From: CBDUQI01 sp965369325
GTDB lineage: Bacteria; Pseudomonadota; Gammaproteobacteria; Steroidobacterales; JBCBZW01
Direction: 5' to 3'
NCBI GenBank assembly: GCA_965369325.1
Contig: CBDUQI010000025.1
Location: 1-40,819, forward strand
DNA: 40,819 nt
The notes below the pieces were generated by a model. The model searched no databases. It was not told the DNA's origin and saw nothing but the letters and a program-made list of their open reading frames with translations. Every line of letters begins with the position of its first letter. Positions within the stretch are counted from its first letter, which is position 1. Position numbers and translations under genes: made by a program. This document shows, one piece after another, positions 1-8,604 of the stretch.

Positions 1-382
1 GATAAGCCTGATCGCCGCCGGTGATGTGTTTGCATACACCGTTGGTGCCGTAGGTCCAGCCATGATAGCCACAGCGAAGCACTGGCGCTTTGCCTGAAGG
101 CAACTCGCACACCTTTGCGCCTTTGTGTGCGCAGCGGTTAAAGAATAAATGAAACTGCGCATCGTTCTCGCGCACCAGCAGTACCGGTTGGCGCGCGAGC
201 GTGGTGGTAAAGTAGCTGCCCTTTTGCGGAATCTGGCTTTCGTGTGCCACGTACACCCACGCCTGCCCCCAGATGCGTTGCATCTCCAGCGCAAAAATCT
301 GAGGGTCGGTGTAGACACTGCGATGTACGCTGTCGTCGCGAATCAATGCGGCTAACTGCTCATTGTTGTACGTCATTGTCAT
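1..382 (-). CDS. Rieske-type aromatic ring-hydroxylating oxygenase, alpha subunit (N-terminal part, cut by window edge)
   Basis: Translating the minus strand from ATG at 382 gives an open frame to the window edge (about 127 residues). It contains the Rieske [2Fe-2S] signature: Cys-Ala-His (in NRCAHKGAKVC) followed by C-G-Y-H-G-W, giving the two Cys and two His ligands. This is the N-terminal domain of the alpha subunit of ring-hydroxylating oxygenases, which add O2 to aromatic or related rings with electrons from a reductase. The mononuclear-iron catalytic domain lies outside the window. An AAGGA stands 4 nt before the ATG at 382; a second in-frame ATG is at 376. It begins 7 nt after the stop of the SDR gene, so it is the fifth and last visible gene of the minus-strand operon. 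The substrate cannot be read from this fragment. Confidence 0.88.
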   Translation of the reverse strand, partial: MTMTYNNEQLAALIRDDSVHRSVYTDPQIFALEMQRIWGQAWVYVAHESQIPQKGSYFTTTLARQPVLLVRENDAQFHLFFNRCAHKGAKVCELPSGKAPVLRCGYHGWTYGTNGVCKHITGGDQAY

Positions 383-389
383 TCAGTCC

Positions 390-1115
390 TTACAACGCAA
401 GTGATCCCAGACTGGCGCCGCCGCAGACAAACAAGCACTGCCCGGTAATAAATCCGCTGTCCGGCGATACCAGGAACAGGGTTGTGTGCGCGATGTCGCC
501 CGGTTGGCCCAGCCGCTTGACCGGGATGGATTGCGCGATGGCTCGCGCCTTGTCACTGTGCTCCGGCACGACACGGGTGAACATGTCAGTCACAATCGGG
601 CCTGGGGCGATGGCATTCACGGTGATGCCGTGCTGGCCCAGCTCCAGCGCCCAGGTACGCACCATGCCCAGTTGCCCGGCCTTGGTGGTGGCATAAGCGG
701 TGCGGGTCTCGAGCCCCAGTGCGGCGCGCGATGAGATCACCACCACGCGCCCGAATTGGGCCCGTTTCATGGCGGGCAAGACACCCTGTAACAACACGAT
801 AGGCGATTGTACGTGCAGTTGCGTTAGGTGTTCCACATCCTGCAATTGCACGTCCTCAATGAGCGCCGGGCGGATAACGCCTGCGTTGTGAACAAGAGTG
901 GTAATTTCGTGCTCGTCGGCCAGAGTTTTCACCGCAGCGGCGGTGGCAGGCAAATCGGTCAGATCCACCGGGTGATCGATCAGCGCCGGGTGTCTGAGCT
1001 CACTTTTTGTCAGCGACAAGTTCACCACGGTGTAGCCGGCGCCAAGCAGATGCTCGCAAATACTGCGGCCTATGCCGATGCTGCCACCCGTCACCAATGC
1101 AATCGGATTACTCAC
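390..1115 (-). CDS. SDR-family NAD(P)-dependent dehydrogenase (FabG-like)
   Basis: Classical short-chain dehydrogenase of about 242 residues. Near the N-terminus is the cofactor motif TGGSIGIG; then HNAG, the catalytic Ser in VISSRAA, the YxxxK pair in TAYATTKAG, and PGPIVTDM after it. These enzymes interconvert a hydroxyl and a ketone; in this operon the likely step is oxidation of a 3-hydroxyacyl-CoA or a ring alcohol (inference). The start is debatable. GGGGAG lies 6 nt before a GTG at 1115, while an ATG at 1121 abuts the same GGGGAG and an ATG at 1148 would add an unlikely leader. Its start overlaps the end of the DUF35 gene, so translation is probably coupled. Confidence 0.9.
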   Translation of the reverse strand: MSNPIALVTGGSIGIGRSICEHLLGAGYTVVNLSLTKSELRHPALIDHPVDLTDLPATAAAVKTLADEHEITTLVHNAGVIRPALIEDVQLQDVEHLTQLHVQSPIVLLQGVLPAMKRAQFGRVVVISSRAALGLETRTAYATTKAGQLGMVRTWALELGQHGITVNAIAPGPIVTDMFTRVVPEHSDKARAIAQSIPVKRLGQPGDIAHTTLFLVSPDSGFITGQCLFVCGGASLGSLAL

Positions 1116-1539
1116 CCTCATCTCCCCGCGCGTGTGCCACCAGTGCACAGGCCTGTGGTCCGACCATCACCTGGATAACTTCTACCGTCTCGCCTGCTCG
1201 TGGCATGCGGGCTGTGGATGCGGTGATGTTGGGCGGTTGCAAATGCGCGATGACAGTGGGCCCTGCTGCCAATCGCACCGAGCATACGTGCCATGGTGCG
1301 CGCTCTCGAAAGAACGCATGCGTGCTCGCGTGCACCTGCACCGAGCTGACGATCTCGCCACTGCCATCCACCGTTTGCCAGGCAAGCTGATCGGCAAGGC
1401 AATGTTCGCACACCTCACGATACGGGTACTGTACACGCGTGCAGTTGCCGCATACTTGCAGCACTAACCGGTTCTCCACCGAGTGGGCGGCCGCTTGGCG
1501 CGCGACCCGGGTATTATCGAAGGCAGGGGGCAAGCTCAT
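1108..1539 (-). CDS. Zn-ribbon/OB-fold (DUF35) protein, thiolase partner
   Basis: A 143-residue protein with a rubredoxin-like Zn-ribbon (CGNC ... CEHC around residues 31-49) followed by an OB-fold. This is the layout of the DUF35 family that binds acyl-CoA and partners thiolase-fold enzymes. Known members include the C-terminal domain of ChsH2, which forms the aldolase complex with Ltp2 in actinobacterial steroid side-chain degradation. The gene overlaps the thiolase gene by 4 bp (ATGA), the strongest hint that the two products form one complex. No MaoC hydratase domain is attached here, unlike ChsH2. Its own catalytic role is unlikely; it probably completes the active site or CoA pocket of its neighbour. 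Confidence 0.85.
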   Translation of the reverse strand: MSLPPAFDNTRVARQAAAHSVENRLVLQVCGNCTRVQYPYREVCEHCLADQLAWQTVDGSGEIVSSVQVHASTHAFFRERAPWHVCSVRLAAGPTVIAHLQPPNITASTARMPRAGETVEVIQVMVGPQACALVAHARGDEGE

Positions 1540-2693
1540 GTGTTGCCCCTATCGAGGATAACCGCACTGGTGCACAGGCCCCGATCGTAGTTAACAAATC
1601 CGTAGCCGCTGACCAGGCCGACGTGTGCATTGTCTACCGCACGACCCAGCGGGTTGCCGGTGAGTTGGCGCAGCGCCTCCACGGTCCCGACAAAACCGCC
1701 TGCGTAGCCGGCCTGGCCGTTCGCCAGTTGCCCGCCGCCGGTGTTGTGCGGGATGCGCTCGCCGGCGGAGAAAAATTCGGCCGCCTCACCCGGCTCGCAC
1801 AGCCCTAGCCCCTCAAGCTGCAGGAAGCTGATTACCGGGTAGTCGTCGTAGGTTTGCACAAAATCCAGATGCTGAGCGGTGGTCTGCGCCTGCTCGTATA
1901 GAGCTTCACGATCCTGCGCCCAACCGCCGCGCAACTGCACTGGATCATCGGCGAAGGCATTGTGCCGCTCGATGTATCCGCGCAACGTCACGAAAGGCAA
2001 CTGGCGCTGCTGCGCCTGCGTTTCGCTCATCACGATAAAGCCTTCGCCGCCCGCGCACGGCATCACGCAGTCGAGCAGGTGCAGCGGGGAGACGATCTCG
2101 CGCGCTTGAAGATATGCCTCAAGCGTTATGGGCTCGCGCAACAGCGCGTTGGGGTTGTTCGCACCATGTGCGCGCTGAGCCACACACAGTTGCCCGAACT
2201 GCTTACGTGTGGTTCCGTAGGTTTGCATATACGCCTGCGTGATCAATGCGAATACAGCATTAGGTCCACCGGCGCCATACGGAAAGGCGGCATCCATCGA
2301 GAATCGACTGAAGCGGCCAACTGCATCGGCAAAGCTACCTTTGCTCAGCGTATCGCCGGCGAGGCACGCGACGATATCTGCGTCGCCCATTTGCACCGCC
2401 CGCGCCGCGCGCTGCAATACCATCGGCCCGCTGGCGCCACCAAACGGGGCGGCGTTAAGCCAGCGCGGACTCAAACCCAGTTGCTGCACCATGGCCGGCG
2501 TGGAATCCGGGCCCATCGACATACTGGTGACACTCAGCCCGTCGATGTCTTTTTGCCTCAGCCCAGTTTGTTGCAACAAACCCGCCAGCGTGCGGCCCAG
2601 AAACCAGGCAGCACTGCGCTCGCTGTAGCGCTCGTAAGGCTGAGTATACGGCGCGACTATGGCCACGCCTTCGTAGGGCATGGCGGTGCTCAC
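1536..2693 (-). CDS. SCP-x/Ltp2-type thiolase-fold protein (probable aldolase)
   Basis: Thiolase-superfamily protein of about 385 residues. The fold is recognisable from segments such as YDDYPVISFLQLEGLG and HNTGGGQLANGQ. The nucleophile loop, which normally carries Cys, reads PFGGASGP: Gly sits where the Cys is expected, and the usual GHP His region reads NGQAG. That excludes ordinary thiolysis. It fits the Ltp2 subgroup, which cleaves beta-hydroxyacyl-CoAs by retro-aldol reaction together with a DUF35 protein, and such a protein is encoded next. A GTG at 2693 overlaps the upstream stop codon (GTGA) and has GAAGGG 10 nt before it; ATG at 2681 is the alternative start. Aldolase activity is an inference from the missing residue and the neighbour. 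Confidence 0.85.
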   Translation of the reverse strand: MSTAMPYEGVAIVAPYTQPYERYSERSAAWFLGRTLAGLLQQTGLRQKDIDGLSVTSMSMGPDSTPAMVQQLGLSPRWLNAAPFGGASGPMVLQRAARAVQMGDADIVACLAGDTLSKGSFADAVGRFSRFSMDAAFPYGAGGPNAVFALITQAYMQTYGTTRKQFGQLCVAQRAHGANNPNALLREPITLEAYLQAREIVSPLHLLDCVMPCAGGEGFIVMSETQAQQRQLPFVTLRGYIERHNAFADDPVQLRGGWAQDREALYEQAQTTAQHLDFVQTYDDYPVISFLQLEGLGLCEPGEAAEFFSAGERIPHNTGGGQLANGQAGYAGGFVGTVEALRQLTGNPLGRAVDNAHVGLVSGYGFVNYDRGLCTSAVILDRGNT

Positions 2694-5600
2694 GTCGCGT
2701 CGGCCCTTCGCGGGCGTCTCTTCTGTGCGCGCAAGTCCAGGCACAGTCCGTCGGCTAGATAATTGGCGCTGAGCTTTTTAACTTCGCCGCGCCGTATTTT
2801 TTGCGATCCGGTCAGCGGCAGGGCATCAACAAACGCAATGTACCCGGGAACCTTGAAGTAACTGAGTTCGGCCAGCGCCGATTGCAAGATTTCAAAGGCG
2901 GTCTTGGCGGTCTGGGCGACCTTCGGGCTGGCGACAATAAATGCGAAGACCTCCTCTCCGCGCATCTCATCGGCGACCGCAGATACCGCACACTGCTCGA
3001 CCGCCGCATGGCGTTGCAATACGGCCTCCACCTCGACGGCCGCAATGTTCTCGCCGCTGCGGCGAATCACATTCTTGCGTCGGTCAACAAAAAACAGCGA
3101 GCCGTCCTCGCCCTGGCGTACCACATCGCCGGTGTGCCACCATCCGTTGCGCCAACCCCATTCGGTGGCCTCGCTGTCTTTGTAGTAGCCGCTGAAGAAC
3201 TGGTGTCGTGGGTTGTCGCCGCGATGACGTACCAGCAGTTCACCGGGCTCACCGGGCGGCACATCCTGCTCTTGCTCGTCGACCAGCCGCAACGCCATAT
3301 TTGCGTGCGGGCGTCCGATACACCGGCTGCCCAGATGCCGGGGCGGGGCATCAGCAATGATAACGGCGCCGGCGCCAGTCTCGCTCATGGCCCAGGCCTC
3401 AATCAGCGCAACCCCAAAGCGCTCTTCGAATATCTGCTGATGGGCCGGGTCCGCTCCCGCGCCGAAGCCAAATTTTATCTGACCTTGCATGTTGTCCTGT
3501 TCGTGTTCCGGCATGGCCAGCAGTATCGCTGGCATCACACCCAGATAGTGCACGATAGTAGCTCGGGTCTCGCGCACTGTTTGCCACCACGTGGAAGGAT
3601 GGAAACGATCTAACTGTACCAGACATGCGCCCGCCATCAGCACCCCCATGAACGAGGTGCAAAGGGCGTTCATATGGTTGGGCGGTAACGGGGTCAGCAG
3701 CCGGTCGTGACTGTCTAGCTGACAGGCACCTTGCAGCGAGTTGTACCAGCGCCCCATTGCCAGGAAGTACTCATTGGATAGCATGCAGCCTTTGGGTTTG
3801 CCGGTGGTGCCGGAGGTGTAGATCAGTGCGGCCTCCATGTTGGGCCGACTGTTGAGCAGTTCACTGGAGGGTAGTGCAGCAGCGGTCAAACCCTGCGCAT
3901 CAATCAGATGGCATGCTGAAATCGGATGGACTATTTTCCCCAACCGCGAAATATGCTGTGTGGCGCCGGTCACCAGCACGGCGTCGCTGTGGGAGAGAAC
4001 GTGCGTCAGTTCGCTGTCGGTGCTGCCCATGTTCAGGGGCACAACGCTGAGGCCAAGCGAATTGAGCGCCAGCAGGTGCAGATAAACATCCGGGCGCGAG
4101 TCATACGCGATCGCCACCCGAGCACCCTCACTCAGGTGTTGTCCGGCGTACGCATTGCGTAGCTGTTGGACCGCCGCTTCTGCCTGTTCATACGAATACG
4201 ACACGGCGCCGCTGGCGTAACGTTTGGCCGCCTCGGCAGGTGCGTAGATGAACGGTCGCTTGGCCACCTGTCTGGTGGTATTGATGAAGGCTTCATATAC
4301 GGATTGTTCGCCGCCGCCGCTCACGTGGTGGGGCGGTTGCCAGGCCGGGGGCATTAGCCGCCGTTTGCCGTCGCTCGAGAGCATCAGGCCCGGCTCACCC
4401 AGGCCCTCGCGATCCCACAGCTCGCAGGTGACTTGCTTGTGACGGGTATCCAGTGCCTCGCAGTAATTAGTGTACAGGCACACGCGCACATCGCGGCCAT
4501 GGCCGAGGCGGGTTTTCAGGTACCAGTCCGGATCACTCAGCGACTGGCGGGCCGCGCCAATAATGTCGGCCTCGCCGTCGCGCAAGACACGCTCGGCTTC
4601 GTCGAAGCCGTGGATGCCGCCCGCCGCCACGAGGGGTGTATTGTGGCCAGCGCTGCGAATGGCGTTGCGGATCTGTGCGGTGGCCGGCAGATTGCGGCCA
4701 AACGGGCCGGTGGCATCAGAGATGTACTGCGGCATGCACTCGTAACCGCTGCGCCCAGTGTAGGGGTAAGCGGCGGCCCCCACTTTCGGTTGCTTGGCAT
4801 CTTCGAATTTTCCGCCACGCGAGAGGGACAAAAAATCCATCCCGGCGGCGGCAAACTGCACGCCAAAAAAGGCGGCGTCCTCGACAGTCATGCCGCCATC
4901 GATACAGTCGTCCGCCAGATAGCGACACCCGACTACGTAGTCATCGCCCACCGCCTCGCGTACCCGGGCATACACTTCCAGCGGCAGCCGCACGCGCCCG
5001 GAAAGATCGCCGCCGTACCCATCGTCTCGCGTATTGTGCCCGGAGAGGAACGAGGCCATGGTGTAGGCATGTGCGTAATGCAATTCCACGCCGTCGAAGC
5101 CTGCCTCCTGCGCGCGCGCGGCGGCGCTGGCAAAAAGCCCAGGCAACACGCCGGGTAAAGCGCGAATGTGCGGCAGATGCAAATCGCTAACGCGTTCGCG
5201 ATAGCCCATGGAATAAGTATCGTACTCGCGCGGGGTCAGCACGGTGCGTAGCGTCGGGTCGCTGAGCCCGGCCAGCGCCGCTCGCACTTGTGCATCATCC
5301 ATCTGCGTATCACCCAGACCCAGACCTAGGCCTAAACCACGGCGATGTGCGTCGGTGATCATCAGGTGCTGGCTGAAGTACTTCTCCGGCGTCGCACGTC
5401 GGTTGATGCGCAGGAAATCGATCAGTTGGATGAACAATCGCGTATTGCCATCGCTGGCACGGGCAACCGTCTGGGCCAGTTCACGCAATCCGGGCAGAAA
5501 TCGCGGATGACCAATTCTAAGCAGCGGCCCGCTGGGGACATCCCGAATCCCGGTGGCCTCCACCACAATGGCGCCAGGGCGCCCTTGGGCAAAGCGTTCG

Positions 5601-5800
5601 TACCAAGCGAGTAGCTCGTCGGTGATGAAGCCTTCTTCGGTCGCCCGCCATGGCACCATCGCCGGCACCCAGGTGCGTTGGCGAAGTTGCACAGGCCCCA
5701 CACGGACGGGGCTGAACAGGTGGGATTTGGCGGCCGCTTGCGCGGTGGGCCATGCCCCTGGGCGAGGTGAATATTTGATACGTTCGGGTGGACGCCACAT
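2690..5800 (-). CDS. Fusion of NADH:flavin oxidoreductase (old yellow enzyme type) with acyl-CoA ligase
   Basis: A single 1036-residue frame joins two enzymes. Residues about 28-430 form an FMN TIM barrel of the old-yellow-enzyme/2,4-dienoyl-CoA-reductase type (LFSPVRVGPVQLRQR, HYAHAYTMASFLSGHN, GYGG, phosphate loop around 394-420). Cys441, 447 and 459 sit where the relatives bind an Fe-S cluster, but one expected Cys is Thr444, so the cluster is doubtful. Residues about 498-1010 form an AMP-forming ligase: P-loop YTSGTTGKPKG (661-671), SETGAG (806-811), WHTGD near 888-892, and catalytic Lys1001. It probably activates a carboxylic acid to its CoA ester and reduces a conjugated double bond in the same substrate. 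It is the first gene of the operon. A GLGLGLGLG run at 155-163 is low-complexity. The substrate is unknown. Confidence 0.88.
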   Translation of the reverse strand: MWRPPERIKYSPRPGAWPTAQAAAKSHLFSPVRVGPVQLRQRTWVPAMVPWRATEEGFITDELLAWYERFAQGRPGAIVVEATGIRDVPSGPLLRIGHPRFLPGLRELAQTVARASDGNTRLFIQLIDFLRINRRATPEKYFSQHLMITDAHRRGLGLGLGLGDTQMDDAQVRAALAGLSDPTLRTVLTPREYDTYSMGYRERVSDLHLPHIRALPGVLPGLFASAAARAQEAGFDGVELHYAHAYTMASFLSGHNTRDDGYGGDLSGRVRLPLEVYARVREAVGDDYVVGCRYLADDCIDGGMTVEDAAFFGVQFAAAGMDFLSLSRGGKFEDAKQPKVGAAAYPYTGRSGYECMPQYISDATGPFGRNLPATAQIRNAIRSAGHNTPLVAAGGIHGFDEAERVLRDGEADIIGAARQSLSDPDWYLKTRLGHGRDVRVCLYTNYCEALDTRHKQVTCELWDREGLGEPGLMLSSDGKRRLMPPAWQPPHHVSGGGEQSVYEAFINTTRQVAKRPFIYAPAEAAKRYASGAVSYSYEQAEAAVQQLRNAYAGQHLSEGARVAIAYDSRPDVYLHLLALNSLGLSVVPLNMGSTDSELTHVLSHSDAVLVTGATQHISRLGKIVHPISACHLIDAQGLTAAALPSSELLNSRPNMEAALIYTSGTTGKPKGCMLSNEYFLAMGRWYNSLQGACQLDSHDRLLTPLPPNHMNALCTSFMGVLMAGACLVQLDRFHPSTWWQTVRETRATIVHYLGVMPAILLAMPEHEQDNMQGQIKFGFGAGADPAHQQIFEERFGVALIEAWAMSETGAGAVIIADAPPRHLGSRCIGRPHANMALRLVDEQEQDVPPGEPGELLVRHRGDNPRHQFFSGYYKDSEATEWGWRNGWWHTGDVVRQGEDGSLFFVDRRKNVIRRSGENIAAVEVEAVLQRHAAVEQCAVSAVADEMRGEEVFAFIVASPKVAQTAKTAFEILQSALAELSYFKVPGYIAFVDALPLTGSQKIRRGEVKKLSANYLADGLCLDLRAQKRRPRRADAT

Positions 5801-6054
5801 GCCAGATTCCGTCCATCGGCCAGATGCTTTGACTATAGAAGGTTTAAATATAAACTATTTCCTCATCAACATGCACTGCGGGCACTGCCCGCTCGGCTGT
5901 CGTTGGGGAAATCTGTTCGAGTCGCAACCCGCGCATCATGTGGCCCGGCGGCTGTTTCCTGCCCTGGGGCCTTGCTTGATCTTTCCCGGGTTCCAACGTA
6001 CAAACGCCAAATCGCGCTCACATTCGGCGCTGCCCCAGGCATGGACATACCATT
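5801..6054. promoter_or_regulatory. Divergent promoter region with GTTTA-n4-TAAAC inverted repeat
   Basis: A 254-bp gap between the minus-strand degradation operon and sdaA on the plus strand. An AT-rich patch at 5835-5860 contains an inverted repeat, GTTTA AATA TAAAC, at 5842-5855, about 42 bp upstream of the ligase-fusion start. This is a plausible operator or promoter core. The rest of the gap is GC-rich with no credible gene. No regulator for this operon is visible in the window. Confidence 0.4.
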
Positions 6055-7452
6055 ATGGCGATTAGCGTTTTCGAATTGTTTTCCGTCGGCATTGGCCCCT
6101 CTAGTTCGCATACGGTCGGCCCCATGCGGGCCGCGGGCACTTTTATGCAGGCTCTGCGGGCGCAGGGGGTGCTTGAGCAGGTATCGACGCTGAAGGCCCA
6201 TCTGTATGGCTCCTTGGGGGCGACGGGTCGCGGCCACGGCACGCACAAGGCGGTAACGCTGGGATTTTGTGGTGATCTGCCGGAGACGGTTGACGTGGAT
6301 ACGCTGGATGAGCGGCTGGAGCAAATTCGCACCAGTGGCGTTCTGGCGCTGGCCGGGCGTGGGGAGATTGATTTCGATTTGCGTAGCGATCTGATTTTTG
6401 AAAAACGCGAGAGTCTTCCCGGCCATCCAAATGGTATGCGCTTTGTTGCGTTGGATGGCAATGGCCAAGCGTTGCTCAATCGCGTGTACTACTCCGTGGG
6501 CGGCGGCTTTGTCGCGGACGAGGACGAGCATGGCAATATTGTGGTGGCCGAGGACACCACTGAGTTGCCGCTGCCGTTTGACTCGGGCGAGGACCTGCTG
6601 GCGTTGTGCGAGCAGTATGGAATGAAGATCAGCGATGTGATGCTGCGCAACGAGCTCATGTGGCGGGAAGAGGCGCAGATTCGCGAAGGCCTGCTGGAGA
6701 TTTGGCACGTGATGCAGGGCTGTGTTAAACGCGGTTGCCAGAGCACCGGGGTGATGCCGGGATTGAAAGTAAGACGGCGTGCTGCCGATTTGTACGAGCA
6801 ACTTTCCAGTCAACCCGAGGCGGCTCTGCGTGATCCGCTTACGATTCTGGACTGGGTGAACTTATACGCGCTGGCGGTAAACGAAGAGAATGCCGTGGGC
6901 GGGCGCGTTGTCACCGCGCCGACTAACGGCGCCGCCGGCATTATTCCGGCGGTGCTGCACTATTACCATCGTTTTTGCATTGGCGCGAACGACGATGGCG
7001 TGGTGCGGTTTTTGCTCACCGCTGGCGCGATCGGCATGCTGTTTAAGCGCAATGCCTCCATCAGCGGCGCGGAGGTTGGATGCCAGGGCGAGGTGGGTTC
7101 TGCCTGCTCCATGGCGGCAGCCGGGCTGACCGAAGTGCAGGGCGGCACTCCCGCACAGGTCGAGAACGCCGCTGAGATCGCCATGGAACACAATCTTGGG
7201 CTTACCTGCGATCCGATTGGCGGACTGGTACAGATTCCCTGCATCGAGCGCAACGCGATGGCGTCCATTAAAGCCATCAACGCCTCGCGCATGGGTTTAC
7301 GCGGTGATGGTGAGCATTTTGTCTCGCTGGACAAAGTGATAAAAACCATGCGCGACACCGGTCGCGACATGCAGGATAAATACAAAGAAACCTCACGTGG
7401 TGGTCTGGCAACCAACGTGATTGAAGTGCCGGTGAACGTGATTGAGTGCTAG
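6055..7452 (+). CDS. sdaA: L-serine ammonia-lyase, single-chain iron-sulfur type
   Basis: A 465-residue enzyme, the normal length, that deaminates L-serine to pyruvate and ammonia using a catalytic [4Fe-4S] cluster. The N-terminal beta domain begins with the diagnostic SVGIGPSSSHTVGPM. The catalytic alpha domain has TAPTNGAAGIIPAV and the likely cluster ligands Cys343, Cys385 and Cys396. The protein ends in Cys (NVIEC); in the Legionella enzyme the C-terminal Cys inserts into the active site as a fourth ligand, and the same arrangement is visible here. No strong ribosome-binding site precedes the ATG. It is convergent with the EamA gene, with only 3 bp between the stops. Confidence 0.97.
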   Translation: MAISVFELFSVGIGPSSSHTVGPMRAAGTFMQALRAQGVLEQVSTLKAHLYGSLGATGRGHGTHKAVTLGFCGDLPETVDVDTLDERLEQIRTSGVLALAGRGEIDFDLRSDLIFEKRESLPGHPNGMRFVALDGNGQALLNRVYYSVGGGFVADEDEHGNIVVAEDTTELPLPFDSGEDLLALCEQYGMKISDVMLRNELMWREEAQIREGLLEIWHVMQGCVKRGCQSTGVMPGLKVRRRAADLYEQLSSQPEAALRDPLTILDWVNLYALAVNEENAVGGRVVTAPTNGAAGIIPAVLHYYHRFCIGANDDGVVRFLLTAGAIGMLFKRNASISGAEVGCQGEVGSACSMAAAGLTEVQGGTPAQVENAAEIAMEHNLGLTCDPIGGLVQIPCIERNAMASIKAINASRMGLRGDGEHFVSLDKVIKTMRDTGRDMQDKYKETSRGGLATNVIEVPVNVIEC

Positions 7453-7455
7453 CGA

Positions 7456-8313
7456 CTACGCCTGATTCGGTTTTGACTTGGGCCCGGAGATTAATCCGGT
7501 GGCCAGTGCCGTGCCCAACAGAATCACGCCGCATGCGATCAGCATCTCGGTGGTAATTTCCTCACCCAGCGCTAGCGCGCCCCAGCCCATGGCAAAGGCG
7601 GGAATCAGATAGGTTACCGTCATGGTATTGGCCGGCCCGACGTTGGCGATGAGCCGAAAGTACAGGATGTAGGCGGCCGCGGTGCAGGCGACCCCGAGCA
7701 CCAGCACGGAGACCCATCCCAGGGCGGAGATGGGCTCGCTTGGCCAAACGAAAATCGCAATCGGCGCCAGGGCGGCGAAAGCGCCAAGCTGGGTGCCTGT
7801 GGCAAGCGCAATCGGTGGGACGTGTGATAGCCGTTTCTTGGCGAAATTAGCACCGATCGCATAGAGCGCTGCTGCCAAGGTACCCGCGATAAGCCCGAGC
7901 TGCGAACCCGCAGGCCCCTCGCCGACGTTGGGCCAGATCAGCAGCGCGACGCCTACAAACCCGATAAGCAGCCCCGCAATTCTCATCGGGCTTAGCCGGT
8001 CATGCAGCCAGAACCAAGCTAGCACTCCACCCCACAGTGGCGTGGTGCCATTGAGGATGGAGGTGAAGCCTGCGGTCAGCGTCAGCGTGGCGAATGCCAA
8101 CAATGAAAAGGGGATAGCGGAATTGATGATGCCCAGGGTGACGATAGGGATTAGGTTCTGACGCATGGCCGGCGCCGCACCGCGATGAATCATCAACGGC
8201 AGTAGCACCAGCCCGGCGATCAGCACGCGCAGGGTGATGAGCGCGACCGGTCCGAACTGCGGTGTTGCAATCCGCATGAACAGAAACGAGGCGCCCCAAA
8301 GTGCGCCCAGCAT
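7456..8313 (-). CDS. EamA/DMT-family transporter
   Basis: A very hydrophobic 285-residue protein with about ten transmembrane helices in two repeats. It opens with the EamA-type LGALWGASFLFMRI and has the second-repeat signature ALYAIGANFAKK. Members of the drug/metabolite transporter superfamily export amino acids and other small metabolites, and placement next to sdaA and amino-acid enzymes makes an amino-acid or metabolite exporter plausible. In-frame codons continue upstream of the ATG without another ATG, GTG or TTG before a stop, so 8313 is the only conventional start. Substrate not determinable. Confidence 0.9.
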   Translation of the reverse strand: MLGALWGASFLFMRIATPQFGPVALITLRVLIAGLVLLPLMIHRGAAPAMRQNLIPIVTLGIINSAIPFSLLAFATLTLTAGFTSILNGTTPLWGGVLAWFWLHDRLSPMRIAGLLIGFVGVALLIWPNVGEGPAGSQLGLIAGTLAAALYAIGANFAKKRLSHVPPIALATGTQLGAFAALAPIAIFVWPSEPISALGWVSVLVLGVACTAAAYILYFRLIANVGPANTMTVTYLIPAFAMGWGALALGEEITTEMLIACGVILLGTALATGLISGPKSKPNQA

Positions 8314-8604
8314 GATCAGCTCGATTAGAAATCGTAGTGGCAGGGCGCCATCCTCTGGCCAGCGGGCCGTAGTGGGTGCGTTAAGCTAAGCAATTCATGT
8401 TACGCCGCCTGGTCACAAGCGACCACAGCACGCACCGGCTCAGTTACGCCCTCAGATTGCGGCGCATTGAGCAGGTTTTGTGCAACAACGCGGCTTCTTT
8501 TTCCCAAGACACGTACCCGCGGTGTTTTTCGCTCATCGCTTGTTCATGCGCCAGATTCGGCATAATGCTAGGTAGAGGTAAACGGGCAGATCGTAGGGAG
8601 CAGT

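Noticed and set aside
1962..2762. 266-aa plus-strand frame opposite the thiolase-like gene
   Set aside because: Arg/His-rich shadow of a conserved minus-strand gene.
5866..6813. 315-aa minus-strand frame opposite sdaA
   Set aside because: It is the reverse shadow of the clearly coding sdaA, has no family signature and no ribosome-binding site.
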